From JAUILA01 sp050289805 (lineage in GTDB: Bacteria > Bacteroidota > Bacteroidia > Cytophagales > Cyclobacteriaceae), in NCBI GenBank assembly GCA_050289805.1, contig JBNKGL010000013.1, positions 1 through 64,000 on the forward strand: a stretch of 64,000 bases of DNA, written 5' to 3'. A program made the position numbers and the translations under genes. Below, piece by piece: positions 24,686-32,647 of this stretch. The notes beneath the pieces are model-generated. The model saw only the letters and a program-made list of their open reading frames with translations, ran no database searches and had not been told where the DNA came from. The stretch's first letter is position 1. Every line of letters begins with the position of its first letter.

Positions 24686-26890
24686 TTAAGCAGAGATTAA
24701 TCTCACTTCGCCAATGGTTTCCTGCAAAGCGGCGCCGCCACCCATGTCGGTAAGCCGGTCTGAGGTGAGCGCATTCGCACTGCTTCCTCCATCCATGAGG
24801 GAGGGCCAGAAACCCTGGGGCATACAAGCCACTCCTTTCGCTACCCGGTCTGAAATATGGGCTGTGAGCAGGACCCTGCCGTTGGCATTATAAACTTCAA
24901 CATGGCTGCCATCTGATATTCCCCTGGCCCGGGCATCTTCCGGATGAATGTCAAGCTTCGGCACACCTTCATTTTTAATTAAATGATCCACATTGGCATG
25001 GCTCGTGTTCAGGAAGTTTTTGGTGGATTTGATTGTAAGGATTTTCAGTGGATAAAGGCGGTGATGCTCCTCTGAATACAATACCGGTGAATATACCGGC
25101 AGGGGAGACATCCCTGCTTCCTCCAGAGTTCTACTATAAAGCTCTATTTTTCCTGAAGGGGTGTTGAATTTGCCATCCGAAAACGGCATCCAGCCGTCAG
25201 GAATATTGAGCCGTGCCCATCCATTTTTTCTGAGTGAATTAAAGCTTATTCCCTCCATGAATGGGTGATCACTCTTCAGTGTTTGCTTGATTATGTCGAT
25301 ATCAGATTCATACATGTAATCATCCATAAAACCCATTTCGCTGGAAAGGAGACGGAAGAATTCCGTATTCGGTTTGCTTTCTCCAAGTGGCGGAATTACG
25401 GGCTCATTGATATTAAGATAGGTCTGACCCCATGAGCTCATCAGGTCCCAGTGTTCAAGCTGTGTAGTGGCAGGAAATACATAATCTGCGTATCGTGCTG
25501 TGTCTGTCATGAAATGTTCGAGTACTACGGTGAAAAGATTTTCACGCTTCAGTCCGGCAATTATCCTGTTCTGATCCGGGGCAATAACAGCAGGGTTGGA
25601 ATTGTAAACAAACAACGCATACAACGGATTTTCAGTATCATTCAATGCGGCTCCTATCTGTACCATATTGATGATACGGGCATCCGGATTGGCGATTGTA
25701 TCCGCCACAGACAGTCTTTCCCAGTTCAGGGCCTGGCCGAAAAATTCATATGTCATATGCATAAATCCGCCACCCCTGTTTTTCCAGGCACCTGTGAGCG
25801 CCGGCAGCATGGAAACGGCCCTGAATGCATTAGCGCCATTGGCCTGATGCTCCATGCCGATCAGCATCCGGATCAACGGTATTTCAGCCGATGCATATTC
25901 CCTCGCGAATGTCCGGATCAGCTCAGGGTCAAGTCCGGTGATTTCGGCTGCTGCCTCGGGTTGATATTCCTGAACATAGTCTGATAATTGGCTGAATCCG
26001 GTGGTATTGTTTTGAATATAGTCCTGGTCAGTCAATTGCTCTTCAATGATAACCTGCATCATACTGAGGGCAAGAACTACATCTGTACCCGGCATGGGTT
26101 GAATATGCTGATCAGCCAACATTGCCGTAGCCGATTTAAACGGATCCACTACGATGATTTTAGCGCCGTTTGCCCTTGCCTTTTCCGCCAATGGCCACAC
26201 GTGCTGGTTTGAAACCACGGGGTTTGTTCCCCAGAAAACGATATACCTGCTGTAAATAATATCTTCAGGAAGAACTCCGGAAGTTTGCCCGTATACTGAT
26301 GTGACACCTGCCACCGCAGCATCGCCGCAGATTGTTCCATCCAGTTTGCTGGCACCGAGTTTTGCAAAAAATCTTCCGCCGATAGAGTCCCGCTGAACAA
26401 GACCTTCCGTACCGGCGTAGCAATAGGGGAGGATGGACTCTGAACCGTGATATTTGATGGTTTGCTGAAGCCGTGCGCCTACATCACGAATTGCGGTTTC
26501 CCAGCTGACAGGTTCAAACTTGCCTTCGCCCTTGGCTCCAGCCCTTTTCAGAGGAGTAAGTATTCGATCGGGATGAAACGTGACATCCATCGGAAACTTG
26601 TCCATCTTTGAACAGAGCTTACCTGCTGTAAAGGGATTTGTTTTACTGGGGCCGAATTCGGTAATGGCACCTTTTTCGGCGGTCACCGTCCAGCTGCAGG
26701 TATCAGGGCAGTCATGATAGCACGCACCGTGTGCCGTTTTTGCCTGGGTGTCGGCACAGGATAATGTACCGATGAGTGATACGCTAAGGCCCTGTGAAAT
26801 CGTAAGGCCTGTGTACCCCTGGATTCCCTTGTTGAGGAATTTCCTCCTTGTTAATCCTTTGGGTGTATTCTGGTTGTGAGGGTCATTCAT
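24686..26890 (-). CDS. Tat-exported molybdopterin oxidoreductase (DMSO reductase family)
   Basis: This 734-residue protein uses the ATG at 26890; an ATG at 26965 adds 25 non-signal residues. The Tat signal has RRKFLNKG (Arg15-Arg16) followed by a hydrophobic stretch, and Cys45 in GTLSCAD could be lipidated after export. The [4Fe-4S] ligands are Cys57, Cys61, Cys65 and Cys93 (CYHDCPDTC...KLC). The large domains include YIVFWGTNPVVSNQH and IIVVDPFKSATA and the C-terminal dinucleotide-binding domain from ILTIKSTKNFLNTSHANVDH. No partner electron-transfer subunit gene is in the window. The substrate is unknown. Confidence 0.85.
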   Translation of the reverse strand: MNDPHNQNTPKGLTRRKFLNKGIQGYTGLTISQGLSVSLIGTLSCADTQAKTAHGACYHDCPDTCSWTVTAEKGAITEFGPSKTNPFTAGKLCSKMDKFPMDVTFHPDRILTPLKRAGAKGEGKFEPVSWETAIRDVGARLQQTIKYHGSESILPYCYAGTEGLVQRDSIGGRFFAKLGASKLDGTICGDAAVAGVTSVYGQTSGVLPEDIIYSRYIVFWGTNPVVSNQHVWPLAEKARANGAKIIVVDPFKSATAMLADQHIQPMPGTDVVLALSMMQVIIEEQLTDQDYIQNNTTGFSQLSDYVQEYQPEAAAEITGLDPELIRTFAREYASAEIPLIRMLIGMEHQANGANAFRAVSMLPALTGAWKNRGGGFMHMTYEFFGQALNWERLSVADTIANPDARIINMVQIGAALNDTENPLYALFVYNSNPAVIAPDQNRIIAGLKRENLFTVVLEHFMTDTARYADYVFPATTQLEHWDLMSSWGQTYLNINEPVIPPLGESKPNTEFFRLLSSEMGFMDDYMYESDIDIIKQTLKSDHPFMEGISFNSLRKNGWARLNIPDGWMPFSDGKFNTPSGKIELYSRTLEEAGMSPLPVYSPVLYSEEHHRLYPLKILTIKSTKNFLNTSHANVDHLIKNEGVPKLDIHPEDARARGISDGSHVEVYNANGRVLLTAHISDRVAKGVACMPQGFWPSLMDGGSSANALTSDRLTDMGGGAALQETIGEVRLISA

Positions 26891-27007
26891 GGCTAAGGTG
26901 GTCAATAACAAATCAATATAGTCTAAGAATTCACGATTAGCAAGGAGCGTCAATGCCCCAAACATTTTAATAGATTGTCCGTTAATTGATAAATAAATAT
27001 TTATCGG

Positions 27008-27295
27008 ATGGATACGGAAGTCACTATAGAAAAAAGCGGCAGCAAGGGTCGCGCATTTATCGGCAGTCCGGAAGAGCCCGAAGCAGAAATGACATTTTCA
27101 ATTGCCGGTCCGTCATTGATCATCATTGATCATACCGAAGTTCATGACAATCATCGGGGGAATGGTCTTGGCCGGAAATTGCTGGACTCCGTTGTTGAAA
27201 TGGCACGGACAGAAAATATAAAAATAATTCCTTTATGTCCGTATGCCAATAGTGAGTTTCAGAAGGATCCTTCCATCCGTGATGTGCTGAGATAA
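27008..27295 (+). CDS. YjdJ-type GNAT acetyltransferase
   Basis: This 95-residue protein is a minimal GNAT domain. It has AEMTFSIAGPSLIIIDHTEV (strands), then HDNHRGNGLGRKLLDSVVEM with the R-G-x-G-x-G acetyl-CoA loop, and IIPLCPYANSEFQK at the end. These features match the small YjdJ/NAT family, which is short and lacks the N-terminal GNAT strands. It is convergent with the flavin-oxidase-like gene downstream (gap 15 bases) and divergent from the oxidoreductase. Confidence 0.85.
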   Translation: MDTEVTIEKSGSKGRAFIGSPEEPEAEMTFSIAGPSLIIIDHTEVHDNHRGNGLGRKLLDSVVEMARTENIKIIPLCPYANSEFQKDPSIRDVLR

Positions 27296-27310
27296 TACTA
27301 ATTTCTTAGT

Positions 27311-27859
27311 TTACTCCGGTATTTTCATTCCGGTAGAATGTCCGTCCAGGCTGATCATGTTTTTCTCCTTCCAATACTCCTGAATTCCGTCGGTCCCTTT
27401 ATTCGCTGCCCAGTCTTTTAGTATGGTTCGATCCGATTGAAATTCCATTAGCGGAACGGCAAAGCCGCATGAAGACTGCACAAGATCAATATCCAATTCA
27501 AAAATTTGCCTTTTGCCGGGGATGTCTGGGAAATGAATCATGAGATCCTCAAATCCGGCATCTTCTGCATGGTAGGTTTTTGCTGTTCCATATAGCCGGA
27601 GGATCAGGGGCTTCCCTTCAAATGCGCAAAACATGATTGTCATTCTTGGATTTTCCTGAAGATGTGCAGCCGTCTCATTACCGCTGCCTGTGAGGTTGAG
27701 CCAGATTACTTTATTCGGACCAAGAACACGCAAAGAATCCATTCCTTTGGGTGAAACATTCACCCGCCCGTCTTTCATGGCAGTTCCTACGAAAAACAGG
27801 TGCTGTTTTTCAATAAATTCCTGTAGTTCGGAAGTGATGGACTCCATTCGTTTTCCCAT
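27311..27859 (-). CDS. Pyridoxamine 5'-phosphate oxidase-like flavoprotein
   Basis: This 182-residue protein has the split-barrel FMN-binding pattern: FVGTAMKDGRVNVSPKGMDS, then VIWLNLTGSGNETAAHLQEN (FMN phosphate site) and MTIMFCAFEGKPLILRLYGT. The C-terminal part (SCGFAVPLMEF) is typical of this subfamily. It probably oxidises a small nitrogen compound or reduces a flavin-linked substrate. The ATG at 27859 is used; an ATG four codons later is possible. No signal peptide. Confidence 0.82.
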   Translation of the reverse strand: MGKRMESITSELQEFIEKQHLFFVGTAMKDGRVNVSPKGMDSLRVLGPNKVIWLNLTGSGNETAAHLQENPRMTIMFCAFEGKPLILRLYGTAKTYHAEDAGFEDLMIHFPDIPGKRQIFELDIDLVQSSCGFAVPLMEFQSDRTILKDWAANKGTDGIQEYWKEKNMISLDGHSTGMKIPE

Positions 27860-28000
27860 GATCGATCGGTTTTATTCTGTTAACGATTCTAAAAGCCATG
27901 AGTTTGGTTAAAATATAGTTTTTCAGACAGTTTACCCCAAACCCCCTTACGAGGGGGAAAATATGAACCCGGGCGGACAAATCATATTCCAGGGAACAAT

Positions 28001-28183
28001 TTAAAATTGATCATCCTCATCTTCTTCTTTTTTATCTACCATTTCAATTTTTGCGGGCTCATCGTCATCCCGTTTTTTAATTGGCAAAATCGGTACCGGA
28101 CCTACAATTCCAATTCCGAAGCATGCCAGCATAAGTAATGCTATTAACGCAATCCGTTTCAGGATTACCTTGAATTTTTTCAT
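28001..28183 (-). CDS. Small membrane protein with acidic tail, function unknown
   Basis: This is a 60-residue open frame. A lysine-rich start (MKKFKVILKR) leads to one membrane helix (IALIALLMLACFGIGIVG) and a proline patch, then a highly acidic C-terminus (DKKEEDEDDQF). Composition and layout are those of real small membrane proteins, not of a shadow frame. I do not recognise a family. Confidence 0.55.
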   Translation of the reverse strand: MKKFKVILKRIALIALLMLACFGIGIVGPVPILPIKKRDDDEPAKIEMVDKKEEDEDDQF

Positions 28184-28248
28184 ATGTAAAATGTATTATC
28201 AGGCGGGGAGGCCTGGTTGAGAAATTCCTTATGATGCCGGGTTAAGGG

Positions 28249-28581
28249 TTAACCCAAAGGAATCTCATCATTGGATGGAATAACGAAAAAATGGCTGCGA
28301 AGAAGTATAAATACAGGAGGAGAGTAAGCCACAAGTGATTTCAATCGCACCTGTACGGAATGGGTTTTGACTTCAGACAAGTGGCTGCAGACAACTGTTC
28401 CGACAGGTGGAATAAATGCTGTAGGACCAAGAAAATGAAATGTACGCTTTATTGCCCGCTGAGATGTTCCTTCAACCACTTCAGTCCTGGACTTATAAAA
28501 ATCAGTCCGGGCATTGACCGGCGCCACGGTGATGGTGGCCAGCAATGAAAAGATCAGCAGAAATATGAAACGCTTTTTCAT
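28249..28581 (-). CDS. Small secreted protein, function unknown
   Basis: This 110-residue protein starts with a clear signal peptide (MKKRFIFLLIFSLLATITVA, then PVNA). The mature part has no recognisable domain; the C-terminal half is hydrophobic (YSPPVFILLRSHFFV). It lies 57 bases upstream of nothing obvious and 31 bases beyond the 5-copy heptamer array, on the same strand as the sulfatase gene upstream. It may be a short-lived or lineage-specific protein. Confidence 0.45.
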   Translation of the reverse strand: MKKRFIFLLIFSLLATITVAPVNARTDFYKSRTEVVEGTSQRAIKRTFHFLGPTAFIPPVGTVVCSHLSEVKTHSVQVRLKSLVAYSPPVFILLRSHFFVIPSNDEIPLG

Positions 28582-28612
28582 TATACTAAATGTACAAAAT
28601 CCTGATGAAATT

Positions 28613-28647
28613 ACTGACTACTGACTACTGACTACTGACTACTGACT
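28613..28647. repeat. ACTGACT tandem array, five perfect copies
   Basis: Five perfect head-to-tail copies of the heptamer ACTGACT. The array overlaps the sulfatase stop codon: TAG at 28639-28641 and the last codons (S, Q) are in the repeat. Related arrays lie at 38892-38957 (opposite orientation) and 39081-39115. Confidence 0.9.
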
Positions 28648-30048
28648 ATAAAAGTCTCTGCTTCCCGCTCCCACATCACCCGTAAGTGCATCTCCGAGTT
28701 CGTGGCGAATGGAATCTGCCAGGTGATTGATTTTTTGAACGACTTCAGGATAATCGCTGGCCAGGTTGATTGTTTCCGAGGGGTCATTCTCCAGGTCATA
28801 GAGGGAAACCTCTTCCAGCTTAATGTAATCATAGGGTGCTGGAAACCCGCCCGATCCGCCTGGCCGGCCACTGAGGGTCCGGTAAATATGGGGGAAATAC
28901 ATTTTCCATTTGCCATACCGCACACCGTGCAGCTGATTTACATGGTAATAGAAAAAATAGGCAGGCTGAGGACTTTCATCTGTTTCTCCCGTTAGTAAAG
29001 GCCAGATATTTTTACCATCGATGGGTAGTGACGGGAGCCTGGAGCCGGTTACAGCAGCCACCGTTGGTAATATGTCAATTGCCATTGCAGGCGTTGTGAT
29101 CGTCTTTCCTGCCGGAAGCTTTCCGGGATACCTGGCGATGAAGGGTTCCCGGTGACCGCCTTCGAATGCCGTACCTTTGCCTTCCCGGAACGGACCTGTT
29201 GATCCCGCATGATCTCCATAGGAGAGCCACGGGCCATTATCGGACGTGAAAATCACCAGTGTGTTATCATCAATGCCATTCCGCTTTAAGGCATCCAGAA
29301 TTTCGCCTACAGACCAATCGATCTCCATGATCACGTCACCGTACAGGCCCCTGGCTGATTTGCCCCTGAATTTGTCGGAAACGAAAAGCGGAACATGCGG
29401 CTGGGGATGCGCTACATACAGGAAGAACGGCTGGCCTTTATTTGAATCAATAAATTCAACACTTCTTTTTGTAATGGCGGTTGTAAGAAATGACTGATCA
29501 TCGAGCGTATCAATGATTTGATTGTCTTCATATAAGGGCAGCGGCCCGAAGTTGAAGGATTCCTGTTCAGGATGATAGGGCCACATATCATTGGAATAGG
29601 GGATACCATAAAAATCATCGAATCCCTCTGCCAGCGGCATATTTTCAGGAGCATCCCCAAGGTGCCATTTTCCATAGATGGCGGTGGCGTAACCCTGTTC
29701 TTTGAGCATTTCGGCCATGGTGGTCTCCTCAGGCCGAAGACCTTTCTTTGCCCGGGGCATGAATGCCTGGTGGATTCCCACCCGGTTTGGATAACAACCG
29801 GTGAGCAACGCTGCCCTTGATGCGGAGCAAACAGCCTGTGCGGCATAGAAGGAAGTCAGGCGTACGCCTTCACCGGCCATTCTGTCGAGATTGGGTGTTT
29901 CAATCTGCTGACTGCCGAATACGCCAACATCCTCATATCCCTGATCATCAGTAAAGATGATCACAATGTTGGGAGGGATTGTGTCTTCTTCAGGTTTTGA
30001 ACACGAAAAGAGGGCCAGCGTTAAGGAGAATAATATCAGTCTTATCAC
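28639..30048 (-). CDS. Sulfatase lipoprotein (arylsulfatase-like)
   Basis: This 469-residue protein has a lipoprotein signal ending LFSC (Cys16). Metal-binding Asp34 and Asp35 are in VIIFTDDQGYED. The formylglycine recognition motif is CSASR at 74-78 (C-x-A-x-R), followed by LLTG, so activation by a formylglycine-generating enzyme or anSME is expected. Later motifs are YGKWHLGD, VFTSDNG and the C-terminal NDPSETINLA. It probably removes sulfate from algal or host polysaccharides at the cell surface; the substrate is unknown. The stop codon lies in a heptamer repeat. Confidence 0.92.
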   Translation of the reverse strand: MIRLILFSLTLALFSCSKPEEDTIPPNIVIIFTDDQGYEDVGVFGSQQIETPNLDRMAGEGVRLTSFYAAQAVCSASRAALLTGCYPNRVGIHQAFMPRAKKGLRPEETTMAEMLKEQGYATAIYGKWHLGDAPENMPLAEGFDDFYGIPYSNDMWPYHPEQESFNFGPLPLYEDNQIIDTLDDQSFLTTAITKRSVEFIDSNKGQPFFLYVAHPQPHVPLFVSDKFRGKSARGLYGDVIMEIDWSVGEILDALKRNGIDDNTLVIFTSDNGPWLSYGDHAGSTGPFREGKGTAFEGGHREPFIARYPGKLPAGKTITTPAMAIDILPTVAAVTGSRLPSLPIDGKNIWPLLTGETDESPQPAYFFYYHVNQLHGVRYGKWKMYFPHIYRTLSGRPGGSGGFPAPYDYIKLEEVSLYDLENDPSETINLASDYPEVVQKINHLADSIRHELGDALTGDVGAGSRDFYSQ

Positions 30049-30079
30049 GACGGAAAAATACGGTATGCCGTGTTACAGA

Positions 30080-30661
30080 TCAATTATTCCGAAGGTTTTC
30101 GAGCATCTGACGGTATTCATTATTATCGGGATACCGTGCAATAAGCTGATTTACGTATTTCTCTGCCTTTTCAATCTTGTTCTTTCTTTGTGCTTTCAGT
30201 GCCCTGTCTATCAATTTACCATCAGCAAGTGCCTGATTTCCGGCATCCATCGCATTGATGACGGCAAGCGCATCCTTTGCCACAGGCCCTTCACCATTGA
30301 TGGTAAAAGAAAGTTTGATCCGGATGCGTTCTGATCTGGTGGATGAACAGCCATACCAGTTTCCCTGGGTCGACTGTATGGCCTGGATAATGGCTTTTTC
30401 AATATTATCACCCATCACAGTCTCGAACTGAAAATCAAAGGGCACATTCGTGTCACAATTGATGCCGAATGTAAAAATGGAAGTTCCGATTGTACCATTG
30501 ATGCGCGCATCCCGGGGGTAGTCAAGCTTGTTGGTTACAAACAACCGGAATGCATCTACACCTCCCTTGAAGGAACTGTTGAGCGAGGCCCTGCCGGCTT
30601 GTCCGAATAGTAGCGCCGGGGCCAGAAAAAAGAGAATAATAACAAGTTTTATGATCTTCAT
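30080..30661 (-). CDS. Secreted protein with TonB-C-like domain
   Basis: This 193-residue protein has a signal peptide (ending ALLFGQA). YPRDARINGTIGTSIFTFGI (residues ~48-67) with the downstream NIEKAIIQAIQSTQGNW matches the pattern of TonB C-terminal/energy-transducer domains, in which a beta hairpin follows a 'YP..A...' start. The C-terminal helix LIDRALKAQRKNKIEKAEKY with the following pair of helices looks like a TPR. It lacks the N-terminal membrane anchor of true TonB, so it is a free periplasmic protein. The function is unknown. Confidence 0.6.
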   Translation of the reverse strand: MKIIKLVIILFFLAPALLFGQAGRASLNSSFKGGVDAFRLFVTNKLDYPRDARINGTIGTSIFTFGINCDTNVPFDFQFETVMGDNIEKAIIQAIQSTQGNWYGCSSTRSERIRIKLSFTINGEGPVAKDALAVINAMDAGNQALADGKLIDRALKAQRKNKIEKAEKYVNQLIARYPDNNEYRQMLENLRNN

Positions 30662-30777
30662 AGCAGAAGTTTAACTTCAAAAATTATTCCATTTTTCGGA
30701 AATACAAAGCTCTTATCAGGAAATGTGAATAGTGAATACATACCTACTGGTCATAGATTCACGTACTGGTCGCAGGT

Positions 30778-30834
30778 TCCTATCTACGACCAGTTAAAAA
30801 AGAAGCATTGGTCGTAGATAGGAGTCTACGACCA
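30778..30834. repeat. Inverted-repeat cluster around TCTACGACCA
   Basis: TCCTATCTACGACCA at 30778-30792 is perfectly inverted at 30809-30823 (15-bp arms, 16-base loop). A third copy of the core (TCTACGACCA) lies at 30825-30834. Degraded copies (TACTGGTC...) sit upstream at 30744-30777. It lies in the 267-base gap between the D-aminoacylase and TonB-C-like genes, where it could act as a hairpin; function unknown. Confidence 0.75.
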
Positions 30835-30869
30835 GATTGGAGATGACGGAAGAGGACAATCTGTCACCA

Positions 30870-30929
30870 CTGTCCACCTGCCTGCCGGTTAACTTACCGG
30901 AACATAGTGGAGGCAGGCAGGCTGTCCAC
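30870..30929. repeat. Palindromic element flanked by 8-bp direct repeats
   Basis: CCTGCCTGCC (30877-30886) pairs with GGCAGGCAGG (30912-30921), with an inner CCGGT/ACCGG hairpin (30885-30889, 30896-30900). CTGTCCAC occurs on both sides, at 30870-30877 and 30922-30929, like a target-site duplication. The right copy touches the stop codon of the D-aminoacylase gene (30929-30931). The stem shares its sequence with the repeats near the DUF6090 genes. Confidence 0.6.
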
Positions 30930-32587
30930 TACTTAACGACCTTCCTGCCCGGCAAAGCGCCGGTGTGCTCGCCATCCTTTAATACCTGGACACCATTCAC
31001 GAACACATGTTGAACACCCGTGGCATATTGATGCGGATCACTGAAGGTGGCATGATCGCTAATCGTATCCGGATTGAAAATGACCACGTCCGCAAAAAAA
31101 CCGGTGCGTAATGCACCTCTTTTCTCAATCCCCAGGTTGGTCGCCGGTTGAAGGGTGAGTTTACGGATGGCTTCTTCTAACGGAATTACCTTTTCCTCAC
31201 GGACATATTTTCCGAGAAGCCTTGCAAAATTTCCATATGCTCTCGGGTGTGTGCTGGTTTCCAGGAATTTTCCTTCAGGTGCCATGGATCCGGCATCAGA
31301 GCCGAATGTCATCCAGGGCAGTGCGATCTGTTTTTTTACATTTTCTTCCGACATCAGGAAGTATACGGTTTCTACCCGGCTGCTATCCTGGACTACGAGG
31401 TCCATCGCGGTTTCTTCCGGGCTTTTGCCCCGCATTTCCGCTACTTCTTTAAGCGTCTTTCCCTGCAAATACTTTAATGAATCATTTCTGAAACCAACCA
31501 GCAAAACATTATCCGCAGTGCCCGCCGATAAAAGCAGGTTCTCCCAATCATCTGTTTTCGTTGTCATTTCCTTATAAACACGGGCACGGATCTCAGGATC
31601 CTGCAGCCGTTCTGACCATTGCTGATATCCGCCTTCCTGTACCCATGGCGGCATGGCAGCATCAAGACCTGTGGCGCCGGCAACATATGTGTACATATCG
31701 GCGGTGATCGTCAGTCCTGCTGCCCTGGCAGAATCCACCTTATGCACGACGTCGTCAAACTTGTTCCAGTTATCCTTGCCAGCCATTTTCAGATGATAAA
31801 TTTCTGCGTGTATATCAGCTTCTGAAGCAATCCTCAGCAATTCATCGATACTTTCCAGTAATTGGTTTCCCTCATTGCGCATATGGCTGATATACATGCC
31901 ATCGTATTCGGCTGCGACCTTGCAAAGCTCTATCAACTCTTCGGTAGTGGAATAAAATGCCGGCGCATAAATGAGTGATGAACCAACTCCCAGCGCACCT
32001 TCTTCCATCGCCTCGCGAACCATATCTTTCATTTGTTCCATTTCTTCGGGGGTAGCTTCCCGGTCTTCGAAACCAACCGTGTTTACGCGGAGAGTTGTGG
32101 CTCCTACAAATGATGCGACATTGGTGGAGATACCCTTTTCTTCGAGATAGGAAAGGTATTCACCCAATGTACGCCAGGAAATCTCAGTGTCCTCCTCCAG
32201 CATCCCTTTCATATACATGGCACTGGATTCAGTAACAGGACCCATGGATATTCCCTCCCCGAAAACTTCCAGCGTTACTCCCTGTCGAATGTCACCCTGC
32301 GACTTTCCATCGGTAATCAGGGAAGTCACAGCCCAGCTTAGCATATTGATAAACCCCGGGGCAACCGCCATCCCTTTGGCATCGACTTCTTCAGTTCCAA
32401 TAGCACTGGACAAGTCGCCGATAAAGGCGATTGTGTCGCCCCGAATCCCCACATCTGTATTTACAGGCGCTTCGCCGGAACCATCATAGACGATTCCATT
32501 CCGAATGATGAGGTCATATTCAGGATTGGATTTTTTACAGGAAATTACAACGGTTAAAATTGCGAGGGCGAAGAGTGAATTTTTCAT
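30929..32587 (-). CDS. D-aminoacylase-like amidohydrolase lipoprotein
   Basis: This 552-residue protein has a lipoprotein signal ending VVISC (Cys17). It matches N-acyl-D-amino-acid deacylases: DLIIRNGIVYDGSGEAP, AVAPGFINMLSWAVTSL, QGVTLEVFGEGISMGP, YISHMRNEG, IYHLKMAGKDNW, MTFGSDAGSMAP and ESTHPRAYGN-like STHPRAYGNFAR. The first metal motif HxH, normally after PGFID, is replaced by NMLSW, so the alpha-metal site differs. The remaining His and Asp ligands are conserved. It is probably periplasmic and acts on D-amino-acid derivatives or dipeptides; the activity is uncertain given the missing ligands. Confidence 0.85.
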   Translation of the reverse strand: MKNSLFALAILTVVISCKKSNPEYDLIIRNGIVYDGSGEAPVNTDVGIRGDTIAFIGDLSSAIGTEEVDAKGMAVAPGFINMLSWAVTSLITDGKSQGDIRQGVTLEVFGEGISMGPVTESSAMYMKGMLEEDTEISWRTLGEYLSYLEEKGISTNVASFVGATTLRVNTVGFEDREATPEEMEQMKDMVREAMEEGALGVGSSLIYAPAFYSTTEELIELCKVAAEYDGMYISHMRNEGNQLLESIDELLRIASEADIHAEIYHLKMAGKDNWNKFDDVVHKVDSARAAGLTITADMYTYVAGATGLDAAMPPWVQEGGYQQWSERLQDPEIRARVYKEMTTKTDDWENLLLSAGTADNVLLVGFRNDSLKYLQGKTLKEVAEMRGKSPEETAMDLVVQDSSRVETVYFLMSEENVKKQIALPWMTFGSDAGSMAPEGKFLETSTHPRAYGNFARLLGKYVREEKVIPLEEAIRKLTLQPATNLGIEKRGALRTGFFADVVIFNPDTISDHATFSDPHQYATGVQHVFVNGVQVLKDGEHTGALPGRKVVK

Positions 32588-32597
32588 CCGGTAATAT

Positions 32598-32638
32598 AAA
32601 AAAATATAACGGACCGGGGTATTATTCCGGTCCGTTAT
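32598..32638 (-). terminator. Hairpin terminator after the LamG-like gene
   Basis: ATAACGGACCGG (32606-32617) and CCGGTCCGTTAT (32627-32638) are perfect 12-bp inverted repeats with a nine-base loop. On the minus strand a T tract (A run at 32598-32604) follows. It lies nine bases beyond the stop of the LamG-like gene and before the D-aminoacylase start. Confidence 0.85.
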
Positions 32639-32647
32639 GCTTGCAAT

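Noticed and set aside
24636..24827. N-terminal extension of the MBL protein
   Set aside because: It overlaps the oxidoreductase coding sequence by 142 bases and has a composition unlike a protein N-terminus.
25451..25984. Plus-strand open frame (177 codons) within the molybdopterin oxidoreductase gene
   Set aside because: It is a shadow of a well-supported gene, with no signal or domain.
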